Shown here in pieces: positions 51,338 through 61,200 of a stretch of 64,000 nucleotides of DNA. The notes beneath the pieces are model-generated. The model saw only the letters and a program-made list of their open reading frames with translations, was not told the DNA's origin and made no database searches. The DNA comes from Xylophilus rhododendri. Its GTDB lineage: Bacteria > Pseudomonadota > Gammaproteobacteria > Burkholderiales > Burkholderiaceae_C. Location of the stretch: positions 4,650,001 to 4,714,000 of the forward strand of contig NZ_CP047650.1 of NCBI RefSeq assembly GCF_009906855.1. Reading direction: 5' to 3'. How positions within the stretch are numbered: the stretch's first letter is position 1; each line of letters starts with the position of its first letter. The position numbers and the translations under genes were made by a program.

Positions 51338-52261
51338 ATGGACCAGCTCCTGGCCTTGAGGGTCTTCGTCCGCATCGCCGAAACCGGCGGCTTCTCGCGC
51401 GCGGCCGATTCGATGAACATCCCGCGCCCCACGGTCACCAAACTCGTGCAGGACCTGGAGCGGCACCTGGGCACCCGGCTGCTCAGCCGCACCACCCGCC
51501 AGGTGCAGGTGACGGCCGAGGGCTCGGCCTATTACGAACGCGCCCGGCAGGTGCTGGCCGATGTGGACGACATGGATCTGCTGGCCGGCGGCTCCCGCCG
51601 GCAACTCAGCGGCCGGCTGCGGGTGGATATCGGCTCGGTGCTGGCCCAGCGCATCCTGATACCGGCGCTGCCAGCGTTCCGTGAGCGTTATCCGGGCCTG
51701 CGGCTGGAGCTGGGCGTGAGCGACCGGCCGATCGACCTGATCGGCGACGGTGTCGATTGCGCGATCCGCGGCGGCGAGCTGCCCGACAGCCGCATGGTGG
51801 CGCGCCACCTGGCTGCGCTGGAGTGGGTGAGCTGCGCCAGCGCCGACTACCTGGCCCGGCACGGCGAGCCCCGGCATCCCGACGAGCTGCTGGCCGCCGG
51901 TCCGGATGGCACACGGCATGCCCTGGCCGGCTATTTTTCATCCTTGTCCGGTCGGGCCTTCGCGCTGGAGTTCCATCGGGCCGGGGAGACGGTGCTCGTC
52001 AGGCCCGAGGAGGGCGTCCATTGCAACGAAAGCACGGCGCATCTGCAGGCCCTGGTCTGCGGCCTGGGCGTGGGCCAGACCTTCCGTTTCGCCGTCGCAC
52101 CGCACCTGGCCGATGGCTCGATGCGTGCCGTGCTGGGCGACTGGACGCGGCCGGCCCACAGGCTCAGTTTGGTCTATCCCGGCGGGCGGGAACTCAATGC
52201 CCGGGTGCGTGCCTTCTCCGACTGGGCCGCGGAGGTCTTCGCGCCCTTCGATGGCCGCTAG
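51338..52261 (+). CDS. LysR-family transcriptional regulator (adjacent to the SDR)
   Basis: The 307-residue protein has an N-terminal winged helix (FVRIAETGGFSRAADSMNIP, RPTVTKLVQDLERHLGTRLL) and a LysR substrate-binding domain (LELGVSDRPIDLIGDGVDCA, VSCASADYLARHGEPRHPDE). It should control itself and the divergent SDR through the operator at 51287-51317. It converges on another LysR gene, and both stop codons share the CTAG at 52258-52261. Confidence 0.92.
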   Translation: MDQLLALRVFVRIAETGGFSRAADSMNIPRPTVTKLVQDLERHLGTRLLSRTTRQVQVTAEGSAYYERARQVLADVDDMDLLAGGSRRQLSGRLRVDIGSVLAQRILIPALPAFRERYPGLRLELGVSDRPIDLIGDGVDCAIRGGELPDSRMVARHLAALEWVSCASADYLARHGEPRHPDELLAAGPDGTRHALAGYFSSLSGRAFALEFHRAGETVLVRPEEGVHCNESTAHLQALVCGLGVGQTFRFAVAPHLADGSMRAVLGDWTRPAHRLSLVYPGGRELNARVRAFSDWAAEVFAPFDGR

Positions 52262-53166
52262 CGCACGCCGAGCCGATCGCTCAGGTAGGCCACCAGCCCG
52301 CTCACCTTGGGCAGCAGCCGTTTGCTCCGCGGCCAGACCAGGTTGAGCGGCAGGCCATCGACCGACCAGTCCGGCAGGATCTGCACCAGCCGGCCCTCGC
52401 GCAGCGCATCCCCGGCCAGCCAGGTCGCCAGCTGGGCGATGCCGCAGCCGGCCAGCACCGCGTCGAGCTGTGCCTGGCCGTTGCCCACGACGATGCGTGC
52501 ATCGAACATCCGGCGTTCCACCGCCGCTTCGCCGCGGGCGATGCGCCAGGGGCTGGGCGAGCCCTCGGCGCGGCCGTACATCACCAGCTCGTGGCCGGGC
52601 AGCTCGTCGGCTGACACAGGTGTGCCGCAGCGCTGCAGATAGGCCGGCGCGGCGCAGAAGACCAGCCGCTCCGCGCCCAGGCAGGCATGGCCCAGGTCGG
52701 CCGGCCAGACATCCGGGCCGCCGATGCGCACGGCCAGGTCGATGCCCTCGTCGATCACGTCCACGAAGCGGTCGGTGAAGGAGACCTGCGGCAGCACCGC
52801 CGGATGCAGCTGCGTGTAGGCCAGCAGCAGGGGCATGACCTGGCGCAGGCCGAAGGTCACCGGCAGGTCCAGGCGCAGGCGGCCGGAGGGCTCCACGCTC
52901 TGCGCGGCCAGCACCTTCTCGGCGGATGCCAGTTCGTCGAGCACCCGCACGCAGACCTGCAGGAAGGCGGTGCCGGCATCGGTCAGCGCCAGGCGGCGGG
53001 TGCTGCGCTCGAACAGGCGCTGGCCCAGCCGGGCTTCGAGCCGGGCCACGGCCTTGCCGACGGCGGAACTGCTGAGGTGCAGGCGCTCGGCGGCGGCGGT
53101 GAAGCTGCCGGCTTCGGCGGTGGCGACGAAGACGTCTATGCCCTTGATGCGTTCGGCGCTGTGCAT
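52258..53166 (-). CDS. LysR-family transcriptional regulator (adjacent to the second MFS gene)
   Basis: The 302-residue protein has the LysR DNA-binding part (DVFVATAEAGSFTAAAERLH, LSSSAVGKAVARLEARLGQRL) and a co-inducer domain (QVSFTDRFVDVIDEGIDLAVRIG). The ATG at 53166 was chosen at the family start; no clear ribosome site is seen. It is divergent from an MFS transporter gene. In the 111-base gap a weak GAGA-N8-TCTC dyad (53190-53205) may be its operator. Confidence 0.9.
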   Translation of the reverse strand: MHSAERIKGIDVFVATAEAGSFTAAAERLHLSSSAVGKAVARLEARLGQRLFERSTRRLALTDAGTAFLQVCVRVLDELASAEKVLAAQSVEPSGRLRLDLPVTFGLRQVMPLLLAYTQLHPAVLPQVSFTDRFVDVIDEGIDLAVRIGGPDVWPADLGHACLGAERLVFCAAPAYLQRCGTPVSADELPGHELVMYGRAEGSPSPWRIARGEAAVERRMFDARIVVGNGQAQLDAVLAGCGIAQLATWLAGDALREGRLVQILPDWSVDGLPLNLVWPRSKRLLPKVSGLVAYLSDRLGVR

Positions 53167-53277
53167 GGAGAGGGGGGCTTTACGGAAATGAGATCCGCAA
53201 TTCTCGGAAAAATCGTCCAGGACAGGAATCCATGGCTGCAATACCCTGGCCGATTCTTTTTTCCAAGCTCCTCCTGC

Positions 53278-54447
53278 ATGTCTCCGCTTCCCGCCGTGCG
53301 CCCTCCGGGCCAGTCCTCCATCGTGGTCCTGGCGATCGCCGCCTTCGTCATCGTCACCACCGAATTCCTGATGGTGGGCCTGCTGCCCGCCCTGTCACGC
53401 GACCTGGGCATTTCGGTGGTCACCGCCGGGCAGCTGGTGACCTTGTTCGCGGTCGTGGTCATGGTGTTCGGCCCGGTGCTGACCGCATCGCTGTCGCACT
53501 TCGGGCGCAAGCGGCTGTTCGTCGCTGTGCTGCTGCTCTTCGCGGTGTCGAACGCGGTGGCCGCGCTGGCGCCCAATCTCTGGGTGCTGGCCTTCGCCCG
53601 CATCGTGCCGGCGCTGGCGCTGCCCGTCTTCTGGGGCACGGCCAGCGACACGGCGGCGCGCATCGCCGGGCCGGAGCGGGCGGGCAGGGCCGTCTCCCGC
53701 GTCTATCTCGGCATCTCCGGCGCCATGCTCTTCGGCATACCGCTGGGCACCCTGGCCGGCGACCTGATCGGCTGGCGCGGCGCCTTCTGGCTGCTGGCGG
53801 CCCTGTCGCTGCTGGTGGCTGCCCTGCTGCACCAGACCATGCCCGCCATGGCCTCGGGCGAACGGGTGAGCCTGGCGGAGCAGGCGCGCATCCTGCGTTG
53901 CCCGCGTTTCGTCGCCGACGTGCTGCTGTCGGTGCTGGTGTTCACCGCCATGTTCAGCGGCTACACCTATCTGGCCGAAACCCTGGAGCGTCTCGCCCAG
54001 GTGCCGGCGGCGCAGGTGGGCTGGTGGCTGATGGGCTTCGGCGCCGTGGGACTGGCCGGCAACTGGCTGGGAGGGCGCTGGGTGGACCGGTCGCCGCTGG
54101 CCACCACGGCCGGTTTCTGCCTGCTGCTGGCCGTTGGCATGGGTGCGACGGTGCTGCTGGCCGCATCGCATGCCGGGCTGGCGCTGGCCCTGGCGGTGTG
54201 GGGCGTGGCGAACACGGCGCTGTACCCGGTCTGCCAAATCCGGGTGATGAAGTCCGCGGCGCGGGCCCAGGCGCTGGCCGGCACCATCAATGTGTCGGCG
54301 GCCAATGCGGGCATCGCGCTCGGCGCGATCGTGGGCGGCCTCAGCATCTCCTCCTGGGGCATCGCCAGCGTGGGGCTGGTGGGCGCGGCCATCGCCTTGC
54401 TGGCGGCGCTGGGGGCGGCCTGGGTGGGCCGCATCCGCCCGGCCTAG
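53278..54447 (+). CDS. MFS transporter, AraJ/DHA1 type
   Basis: The 389-residue protein has twelve helices and the DHA1 family motifs (AIAAFVIVTTEFLMVGLLPA, LSHFGRKRLF in loop 2-3, GIPLGTLAGDLIGWRGAFWL at helix 5). It resembles AraJ and similar efflux carriers for sugars or drugs. No good ribosome site precedes the ATG; a start further downstream is possible but would cut the first helix. The divergent LysR gene is a likely regulator. Confidence 0.88.
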   Translation: MSPLPAVRPPGQSSIVVLAIAAFVIVTTEFLMVGLLPALSRDLGISVVTAGQLVTLFAVVVMVFGPVLTASLSHFGRKRLFVAVLLLFAVSNAVAALAPNLWVLAFARIVPALALPVFWGTASDTAARIAGPERAGRAVSRVYLGISGAMLFGIPLGTLAGDLIGWRGAFWLLAALSLLVAALLHQTMPAMASGERVSLAEQARILRCPRFVADVLLSVLVFTAMFSGYTYLAETLERLAQVPAAQVGWWLMGFGAVGLAGNWLGGRWVDRSPLATTAGFCLLLAVGMGATVLLAASHAGLALALAVWGVANTALYPVCQIRVMKSAARAQALAGTINVSAANAGIALGAIVGGLSISSWGIASVGLVGAAIALLAALGAAWVGRIRPA

Positions 54448-54470
54448 GCTCCTGGCGGACGTACCAGGCT

Positions 54471-56198
54471 TCAGCCGGCGCGCTTTTCCATGCGCAGCAG
54501 GTCGTTCACCGCCAGCGGCGGCACATCCGGTTCGGCCGGCTCGGAGCGCTGGATGGCCGCCGCCACGGTGGTGGCCAGGGTTTCCACATCGAAGGGTTTG
54601 CGCAGCACGGCCTGGCGCCCCAGCACCTGCTGGACCTGCGCCATGTCGGCATAGCCGGTGGCCAGCAGGATGGGCAGGTCCGGATGCAGCACCCGGGCGG
54701 CGGCGATCAGCTCGGCCCCGTTCATGCCGGGCATGAGGTAGTCGGCCAGCAGCAGGGTGGGACGGCATTTTTCCAGTGCCCGCAGGCCGGCCAGGCCATC
54801 CGTGGCTTCATGCACGGTGTAGCGCAGCATGCGCAGGCATTCGACCATGGTCTGGCGCACGCCGGCATCGTCTTCCACCACCAGGATCTCCATGCCGGGC
54901 CGGCCCTCGGGCATGCCGGCCGGCTTGCCGCCATTGCCGTCGCCCGCGAAGTCGGCGCCTTCGGCCAGGGGAAAACGCAGCTCCACCGTGGTGCCCTGGC
55001 CCACCGCGCTTTTCAGCTCGGCGCGGCCGCCGGACTGCTGGGCGAAACCATAGACCTGGCTCAGGCCGAGCCCGGTGCCTTCGCCCACCGGCTTGGTGGT
55101 GAAGAAGGGGTCGAACACCTTTTCCAGCAAGGCGGGCGGTATGCCGCTGCCGGTGTCGCGCACGCTCAGGATCGCCTCGCGCTGCCCGTCTGGCTGGTTC
55201 CTCACTTCGGTACGAATCACCAGCCGGCCGCCGCCGGCCATGGCGTCGCGCGAGTTCACGGCCATGTTGAGCACCGCCATCTCCAGCTGCGCGCTGTCGA
55301 GCACGGCGGAGACCCGGCCGGGCCACAGGTCCAGCACCACCTCGATGCGGGAGCCGACCGATACGCCGATCAGCTCGCTCAGATTGGTCAGCAGCTGGTT
55401 CACATCCTGCAGCTTGGGCACCAGGCTCTGCGCGCGGGCGAAGGACAGCAGCTGCGCGGTCAGCCGAGAGCCGCGGGTGACCGCCTCGCGGGCGCGGCGG
55501 GCATGGTCGGCCGAGGCCGGATCCTTGGCGGTGCGGGCGATCATCTGCAGGTTGATGTTGACCACATGCAGCAGGTTGTTGAAGTCGTGCGCCATGCCGC
55601 CGGTGAGCCGGCCGATGGCTTCCATCTTCTGGCCCTGCACCACGCTGGCCTGGGCTCGTTCGCGCTCGGCAATCTCGCGCATCAGCCGGTTGTTGGCCTG
55701 CGACAGGTCGGCCGTGCGTTCGCCGATGCGGTTCTCCAGCTCGGTGTTGAGCCGCTCCACCGTGGCGCGGGATTCCTCCAGCGCGGCCAGGTGGCGCCGG
55801 GTGGCGTACTGGCGCAGCCGGGCACGCAGGGCGCTGCGGGCAGCGCTGGCCAGGGTCTCGGGGTTCACCGGCCGCTCCAGCAGCACGATGTTGCCCAGCT
55901 CCTGCAGCGAATGCAGGGCCGACTGCGAGCGGCGCCCGGTCTGCCGGGTGGCCAGCACCACGAAGGGAAAGTCCGACCAGGCGGGCTGCGCGCCCAGGTA
56001 GTCGCCCAGCGCCTGCATCGAATCGCCGGCGAGCGCCTCCTCGGTGACGATGACCGCGGCCGCCTCGCGCGATATCTCCTGCAGCAGCTCGGCGAAGTCG
56101 CGGCAGCCATGGCAGACGATGCCCTGGGCGCGCAGCACGCCCTCGATCACTTCGGCGTCGCGGCCACGCGGTGCGAGGATGAGAACCCGGTCTTCCAT
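54471..56198 (-). CDS. Hybrid histidine kinase with N-terminal pseudo-receiver and C-terminal receiver
   Basis: The 575-residue protein begins with a receiver-like fold (about 1-125) that lacks the acidic pocket: the phospho-acceptor position reads VTEE (52-54) and the usual Lys is Arg109. A coiled linker leads to the kinase core with His204 in GGMAHDFNNLL, NMAVNSRDAM, RDTGSGIPP and GEGTGLGLSQVYGFAQQSGG. A C-terminal true receiver has Asp486 in LLLADYLMPG. No membrane helices. The start is three bases after the KaiC-like gene's stop, so the two are co-expressed. Confidence 0.9.
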   Translation of the reverse strand: MEDRVLILAPRGRDAEVIEGVLRAQGIVCHGCRDFAELLQEISREAAAVIVTEEALAGDSMQALGDYLGAQPAWSDFPFVVLATRQTGRRSQSALHSLQELGNIVLLERPVNPETLASAARSALRARLRQYATRRHLAALEESRATVERLNTELENRIGERTADLSQANNRLMREIAERERAQASVVQGQKMEAIGRLTGGMAHDFNNLLHVVNINLQMIARTAKDPASADHARRAREAVTRGSRLTAQLLSFARAQSLVPKLQDVNQLLTNLSELIGVSVGSRIEVVLDLWPGRVSAVLDSAQLEMAVLNMAVNSRDAMAGGGRLVIRTEVRNQPDGQREAILSVRDTGSGIPPALLEKVFDPFFTTKPVGEGTGLGLSQVYGFAQQSGGRAELKSAVGQGTTVELRFPLAEGADFAGDGNGGKPAGMPEGRPGMEILVVEDDAGVRQTMVECLRMLRYTVHEATDGLAGLRALEKCRPTLLLADYLMPGMNGAELIAAARVLHPDLPILLATGYADMAQVQQVLGRQAVLRKPFDVETLATTVAAAIQRSEPAEPDVPPLAVNDLLRMEKRAG

Positions 56199-56201
56199 CG
56201 A

Positions 56202-57707
56202 TCAGCCAGGTACGGCGAGGGTGGGCTGGCCGAGCAGCGGCACATTGCCGGTGTAGCGCGGGATGCCGGAGAGCACACCCTGGAAGTCGGTCAGTGCCTC
56301 GCCGATCTCCACGCCGCGCTTGCCCAGGCGGAATTCGCGGATGGTGGTCTCATGGGCGCTGGTGCGGCTCTTGATCGTCGAAATGGCCTTGAGCAGGCTG
56401 CCGTTCGCCTCGAAATAGCGGAACTGCACCAGCGCATCGCTGAGGTAGCTCAGGTCCACATCCGAGCGCACATCGCCCACCACGCCGTGCTGCGACAGGA
56501 TGGAGACGGTGATCACGCCGCGCATGTTCAGATAGGACAGCAGCTCGTGCATCTGCAGCAGCAGGAACTTGCCGCCGGTCATGGCCTGCAGGTAGGCGTT
56601 GAGGCTGTCGATCACCACCATCGCGCAGCCGTCCTGCTCGACCGCATGGCGCACCGAATGGGCGAACTGGCCCGGCGACACCTCGGCCGGGTCCAGCGCC
56701 CGCATCTGCAGCTGGCCGGACGCCAGGTAGGCGTCCAGGTCCAGCCCCAGCGACTTGCAGCGCAGGCCCAGGGTGCCCAGGCCCTCGTCGAACAGGTAGT
56801 AGGCGACCTTGCGGCCCTGCTTCATGGCCTGGATCGCGCAGCTCACCGCCGTGGTGGTCTTGCCGGTGCCCGCCGGACCGGAGAAGAGCGCATTGCTGCC
56901 CGGCACCAGGCCGCCGCCCAGCAGCTCGTCGAGCTGGCGGGTGCCGGTGCTCTGCGGCAGGCTGGAGAAGTCGTGCGGGTGTTCGTGGGCGACCAGGCGG
57001 GGAAACACCTGCAGGCCGCCGCGGTCCAGGTGGAAGTCGTGTTCGCCCTCGCGGAATTTCACGCCGCGCAGCTTCATCACCCGCAGGCGGCGTTTGTCCG
57101 GCCCATAGTCGCTGGCGCTCTGCTCCAGGTGGATGACGCCGTGGGCGATGCTGTGCAGATGGGTGTCGCCGCCGGCCGTCTTGTCGTCCAGCATCAGCAC
57201 CGTGCAGCCGCGCACCGCGAAGAAGCGCTTGAGGGCCAGGATCTGCCGCCGGTAGCGCAGCGGGCTCTGGGCCAGCAGGCGCATCTCGGAGAGGCTGTCG
57301 AAGACGATGCGCCGCGGTTTCTCGCTCTCCACCAGCGCCATCACGCTGCGGGTGGTCTCGCCGAGTTCGAATTCGGAAGGGTGCAGGATGCTCTGCTCGG
57401 CGTCTTCGCTCAGCCCTTCATCGCTCACCAGGTCGCGCACCCGGATGCCCTGCAGGTTCCAGCCGTGCGATGCGGCCACCTGGTGCAGCTCGGTGCTGGT
57501 CTCGGAGAGCGTCACGTACACGCCGGATTCGCCGGCATCGCGCCCGCGCAGCAGGAACTGCAGGCCCAGCGTGGTCTTGCCGGAGCCGGGCGTGCCCTCC
57601 ACCAGATAGAGATGGCCGTTCGGCAAGCCGCCCGCCAGCACGTTGTCGAGGCCGGCAATACCGGTGGAGGCATGGCCTTCTTGCGGGCTGTTTTCGAACG
57701 CAGGCAT
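56202..57707 (-). CDS. KaiC-like double-domain RecA-type ATPase
   Basis: The 501-residue protein has two KaiC/RecA domains. Domain 1 has Walker A GTPGSGKTT (38-46) and Walker B Asp137; domain 2 has GPAGTGKTT (277-285) and Asp367. By eye against cyanobacterial KaiC, the catalytic Glu pairs become Ser-Glu (69-70) and Asp-Glu (307-308), and the Ser-Thr autophosphorylation site becomes Ser420-Tyr421. No kaiA or kaiB gene is near. It is upstream of and coupled to a hybrid kinase gene, so it is more likely part of a KaiC-kinase signalling pair than a clock. Confidence 0.88.
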   Translation of the reverse strand: MPAFENSPQEGHASTGIAGLDNVLAGGLPNGHLYLVEGTPGSGKTTLGLQFLLRGRDAGESGVYVTLSETSTELHQVAASHGWNLQGIRVRDLVSDEGLSEDAEQSILHPSEFELGETTRSVMALVESEKPRRIVFDSLSEMRLLAQSPLRYRRQILALKRFFAVRGCTVLMLDDKTAGGDTHLHSIAHGVIHLEQSASDYGPDKRRLRVMKLRGVKFREGEHDFHLDRGGLQVFPRLVAHEHPHDFSSLPQSTGTRQLDELLGGGLVPGSNALFSGPAGTGKTTTAVSCAIQAMKQGRKVAYYLFDEGLGTLGLRCKSLGLDLDAYLASGQLQMRALDPAEVSPGQFAHSVRHAVEQDGCAMVVIDSLNAYLQAMTGGKFLLLQMHELLSYLNMRGVITVSILSQHGVVGDVRSDVDLSYLSDALVQFRYFEANGSLLKAISTIKSRTSAHETTIREFRLGKRGVEIGEALTDFQGVLSGIPRYTGNVPLLGQPTLAVPG

Positions 57708-57886
57708 GGAGAAATCGGGGGGCTGGGTGGAGGAAATGCCTGGCGCTCTCGCACTGACCAGCGCATGGGATGGATGTCCAGCCCTATCTTGCTTGCCCCG
57801 GTGCCTCCGGCGATTGCCGCAATACTGATAAGCGCGTCAGCCATCGCCGACGGTCCGGGCCGCCGGGGAGACGGGGCGCCGCAGCC

Positions 57887-58099
57887 TCAGCTGAAGTGGC
57901 GCAGCGAGGTGGCCAGGCTCAGGGCCTCCGAGCGGGCATCCATCAGCGCCGCGAATTCGGTGGCGCGCGGCAGCACGCAGCGGTGGCGCACCAGGTCCTT
58001 GTCCGCTTCCAGGATGTGCAGAACGCCTTGCCAGCGCCCGTCGAAGCGGCCGGCTTTGGGGAAGAAAGTGAAACCTCGGGCGTGAATGGGTGTGCGCAT
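57887..58099 (-). CDS. Small hypothetical protein
   Basis: The 70-residue open frame has GGAG eight bases before its ATG and a plausible composition (FTFFPKAGRFDGRWQGVLHI, LPRATEFAALMDARSEALSL). I do not recognise the family. It lies alone between the KaiC-like gene and the large nucleotidyltransferase-like gene, reading away from the latter. It may be real or chance. Confidence 0.45.
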   Translation of the reverse strand: MRTPIHARGFTFFPKAGRFDGRWQGVLHILEADKDLVRHRCVLPRATEFAALMDARSEALSLATSLRHFS

Positions 58100-58254
58100 G
58101 GTTGGGCTCCGTAGGCGCGCTGCTCAGCAAAAAACGCGCCCGGCAGGATATTCCCAAAACCATGGCAGAAGTCGCGTGCTTCCGCGCTGCCCGCAAAACG
58201 TAAATCGTTGTAACCTCGCCGCCAAATTCAGTCGATCCACTTCGAAAGACGGCC

Positions 58255-61200
58255 ATGTCCGAAAAACTCCACGCGACCTGGACCGCAGCTGTCCGCAAGC
58301 ATTGCCCGGCGGACCTCGACGACAAGGCGCTGGAAAAGCTCCTGGAAGCCAAGGACATGGCCCGGGCGCTGGAGGGCCTGAAATCCGCCGCCGCCCGGCC
58401 GGACGGCTACCTCGATGCCCTGGCCAGCGCGCTCACGCTGATCGAGAAGGTGCGCGGCAACGCCCGCAAGCACAAGAAGACCCTGGGCGACCCGGCCTTC
58501 AAGGCTTTCGACAAGACCCTCGACGACCTGCACACCGAAGCCGAGGCCTCGCAGAAGAAGGCCGCGGCCGCCGCCAAGGCCGAAGCCGCCAAGGCGGGCG
58601 ACGAGGAGCCCGACTCCCCCGTGCTGCTGACCAGCAAGATGCTTCCCCTGGTGCGCGAGCTGCGCAAGGGCGAGCTGGAGATGTCGGCCCTGGTCTGCAC
58701 CGCCGGCAACCAGTGCGCGGTGCTGATCATGCGGCGCGCCATCGCGCCGGGCCGGCGCAAGCTGCTCAGCGATGCGCTGAACGTGTCGGGCGGCGCCAAG
58801 TTCTTCGCCGGCACGGTGCAGTGGCAGGACAAGGCGCTGACCTTCCAGTTCGCCACGCCGGTCGCCAGCCTGGCCAAGAAGGTGCGCCAGGCGATGCTGG
58901 CGCAGACCGACCTGCGGCTGAAGGTGAAGATCGCGGGTCCCGACGGCGTGGGCGAGACGGACGGCGAGAACGAGGCCGAGGAAGACAAGCCCGCGGCCGG
59001 CACTGCGCCGGTCACTCCGCCCGCGAACGTCGCTGCGAATGCCGCCGCCACCACCGCGCCCGATGCCGGCAGCCAGGCCGAACCGGAGCCGGTGCGCCCC
59101 AGCGCCAACGACGAGAAGCGTTTCCGCGATCTGGCCGCCGAACTGGAAATCCCGCTCCAGCAGGCCCTGCGCGGCCGCCATCCCGATGCGGACAAGCTGC
59201 GCATGATCATGTCCGTGGCGCAGGAGAAAGCCCAGTCCGCCGCCACCATCGGCGGCGCCATCGCCGCCCTCGGCAAGATCCGGGAAATGCTCAAGCCCCA
59301 GGCCCATGCGGAGCAACCGGCCGCCAACGCGGCGGCATCGCCGGTGGACGACCCGGTGACCCGAGGCAAGGTGCAGGACGCCCTGGTCGCCAGCGGCAAG
59401 CGCTTCGAAGCCACCCTGAACGCCGTGATGGGCCCGCTGACCGGCGCCATGGCCTTCCCCGAGGTCGGCGGCGATGCGGTGGCCAGCGCCATGGCCGAAG
59501 CCCGCGCGCTGGCCGCCAGGGGCGACCATGCGGCGGCCGAGGCCCGCATCAAGGATGCGGCCCGCGACGCCGTGAAGGTGATGGAGCGCGCGCCCTATGC
59601 GCGTGCGATCCGCCTGCACCAGGGCAACATCAAGGCCGCCTTCGGCATCGCCCACCAGGGCAAGGGCGCGGCCTTCAAGAAGGCGTGGGAGGTGGCGGTC
59701 AAGCAGGCCGCCGCGGGCGACTACGCGGCCGCCGCGCCCGCCGTGCTGGCGCTGGCCCGGGAGGTCGGCGAGGTGCGCGAGGACAAGGCCCTGATCGAGA
59801 TCCGCGACAAGGTGCGCGGCCAGCGCGACACCAACGACCAGGCCATCGCCGCCGGCCTGAAGGACCCCGACTTCGGCATCGACCAGCTGCGCGCGCTGGT
59901 GATCAACGAGATCGGCGGCCCGGGCGTGAAATCCCTGGCCGCGCAGGCCGCGGAGGCGGGCGACGACGCCGGCGCCAAGTCGCGCGAGGCGATGAAGAAG
60001 CCGGCCACGGCCGAGGCCAACTTCAAGACGCACGACTGGTTCAAGCTCAAGGAGATGCTGCACGCCGGCGAGATCGACAAGGAAGACATGTGGGACTGCT
60101 GGCGCTTTCGCCAGCAGTACGTCACCGCCGAGATCGACAAGCTGCGCAAGACCTATCCCACGCTGATCGCCAAGACCTCCGGCAGCTCGGACCTGGAATC
60201 CGACATCGACATCACCTTCGCCTCCACCAAGCCCGGCGACGACGTGCTGGCCGCCCGGGATTTCAATGCCCTGGTCCTGCAGGCCTTCAAGAAGCCGCCG
60301 GGCCGCGTCTTCGACGTGAACATCTATCCGCGCGACTACAACGCGATCAAGGAATCGATCAACGCCGAATACAACGCCGAGGCCGTGCCCGACCGCAACA
60401 TCGACCAGCCCACCGGCGAGATGCAGAAACTCAGCCGCGTCGACCAGGACGTGGCCACGCTGCTCAAGCAACGCCGCTTCCTCGACGCCGCCGCCTACGA
60501 CGCCCTGATGCAGCAGGTGATAGACGGCTCGCCGGCCGAGGTGAAGGCGCAGGTGCAGAAGCAGTTCGAGGAGGGCGAGGACATCTACCTGCTGACCGCG
60601 CAGGAGAAGGTGCAGAAGATCCTCGCGAAGCTGCCGGCCGACCGGCGCCAGGGCCTGCCCAAGGTGCAGGAATACCTGGCCACCCTGGACACCGGCGGCA
60701 GCTTCGACCTGGAAAAGGCCAAGGCGGCGCAGCGCCTGCTGCCGCTGGCGCTGGACGAACTCGAAGCCAGGCTGCCCAACGAGGTCATGCTCGCCACCGA
60801 CGAGATGTACCTCGACAAGATGGCCACGATGCGCGAGGACCAGACCCGCATCCAGGCCCTGCAGAACCCGGCCGGCGCCGTGGCCGCGCAACACCCGGGC
60901 GGCGACTGCGAGACCATCCATCCCGGCCAGTCGCACGAGGAATGGCGCGCGGCGGAATCCGAACGCCTGAAGGCGCGGGTGAAGAAGGACCAGTTCACCA
61001 ACATCATCTTCGCCAACGAGGCCTACATGAGCCAGGGCGCGATCGAGCACATCGTCGCCGGCCTGCAGGCGGCCGACGAGGCGACCAAGCAGAAGATGCT
61101 GGCCCAGCTCACCCCGGCCACGCTGATGCAGTCCTGCAACGAGCAGCTGGCCGACTTCTTCAAGGACATGAAGGCGGTGGAGGGCGGCATCGCCACCGAG

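Noticed and set aside
54447..54471. A possible terminator between the MFS and hybrid kinase genes
   Set aside because: Only a five-base stem (CCTGG/CCAGG) with no T-run is visible.
56202..57707. A circadian clock locus
   Set aside because: Only a KaiC-like protein is present; there is no kaiA or kaiB and key residues are changed.
53232..58085. A 1617-codon open frame running through the MFS, hybrid kinase and KaiC-like genes
   Set aside because: It has no recognisable domain and covers well-supported genes in other frames; it is a by-product of high GC content.
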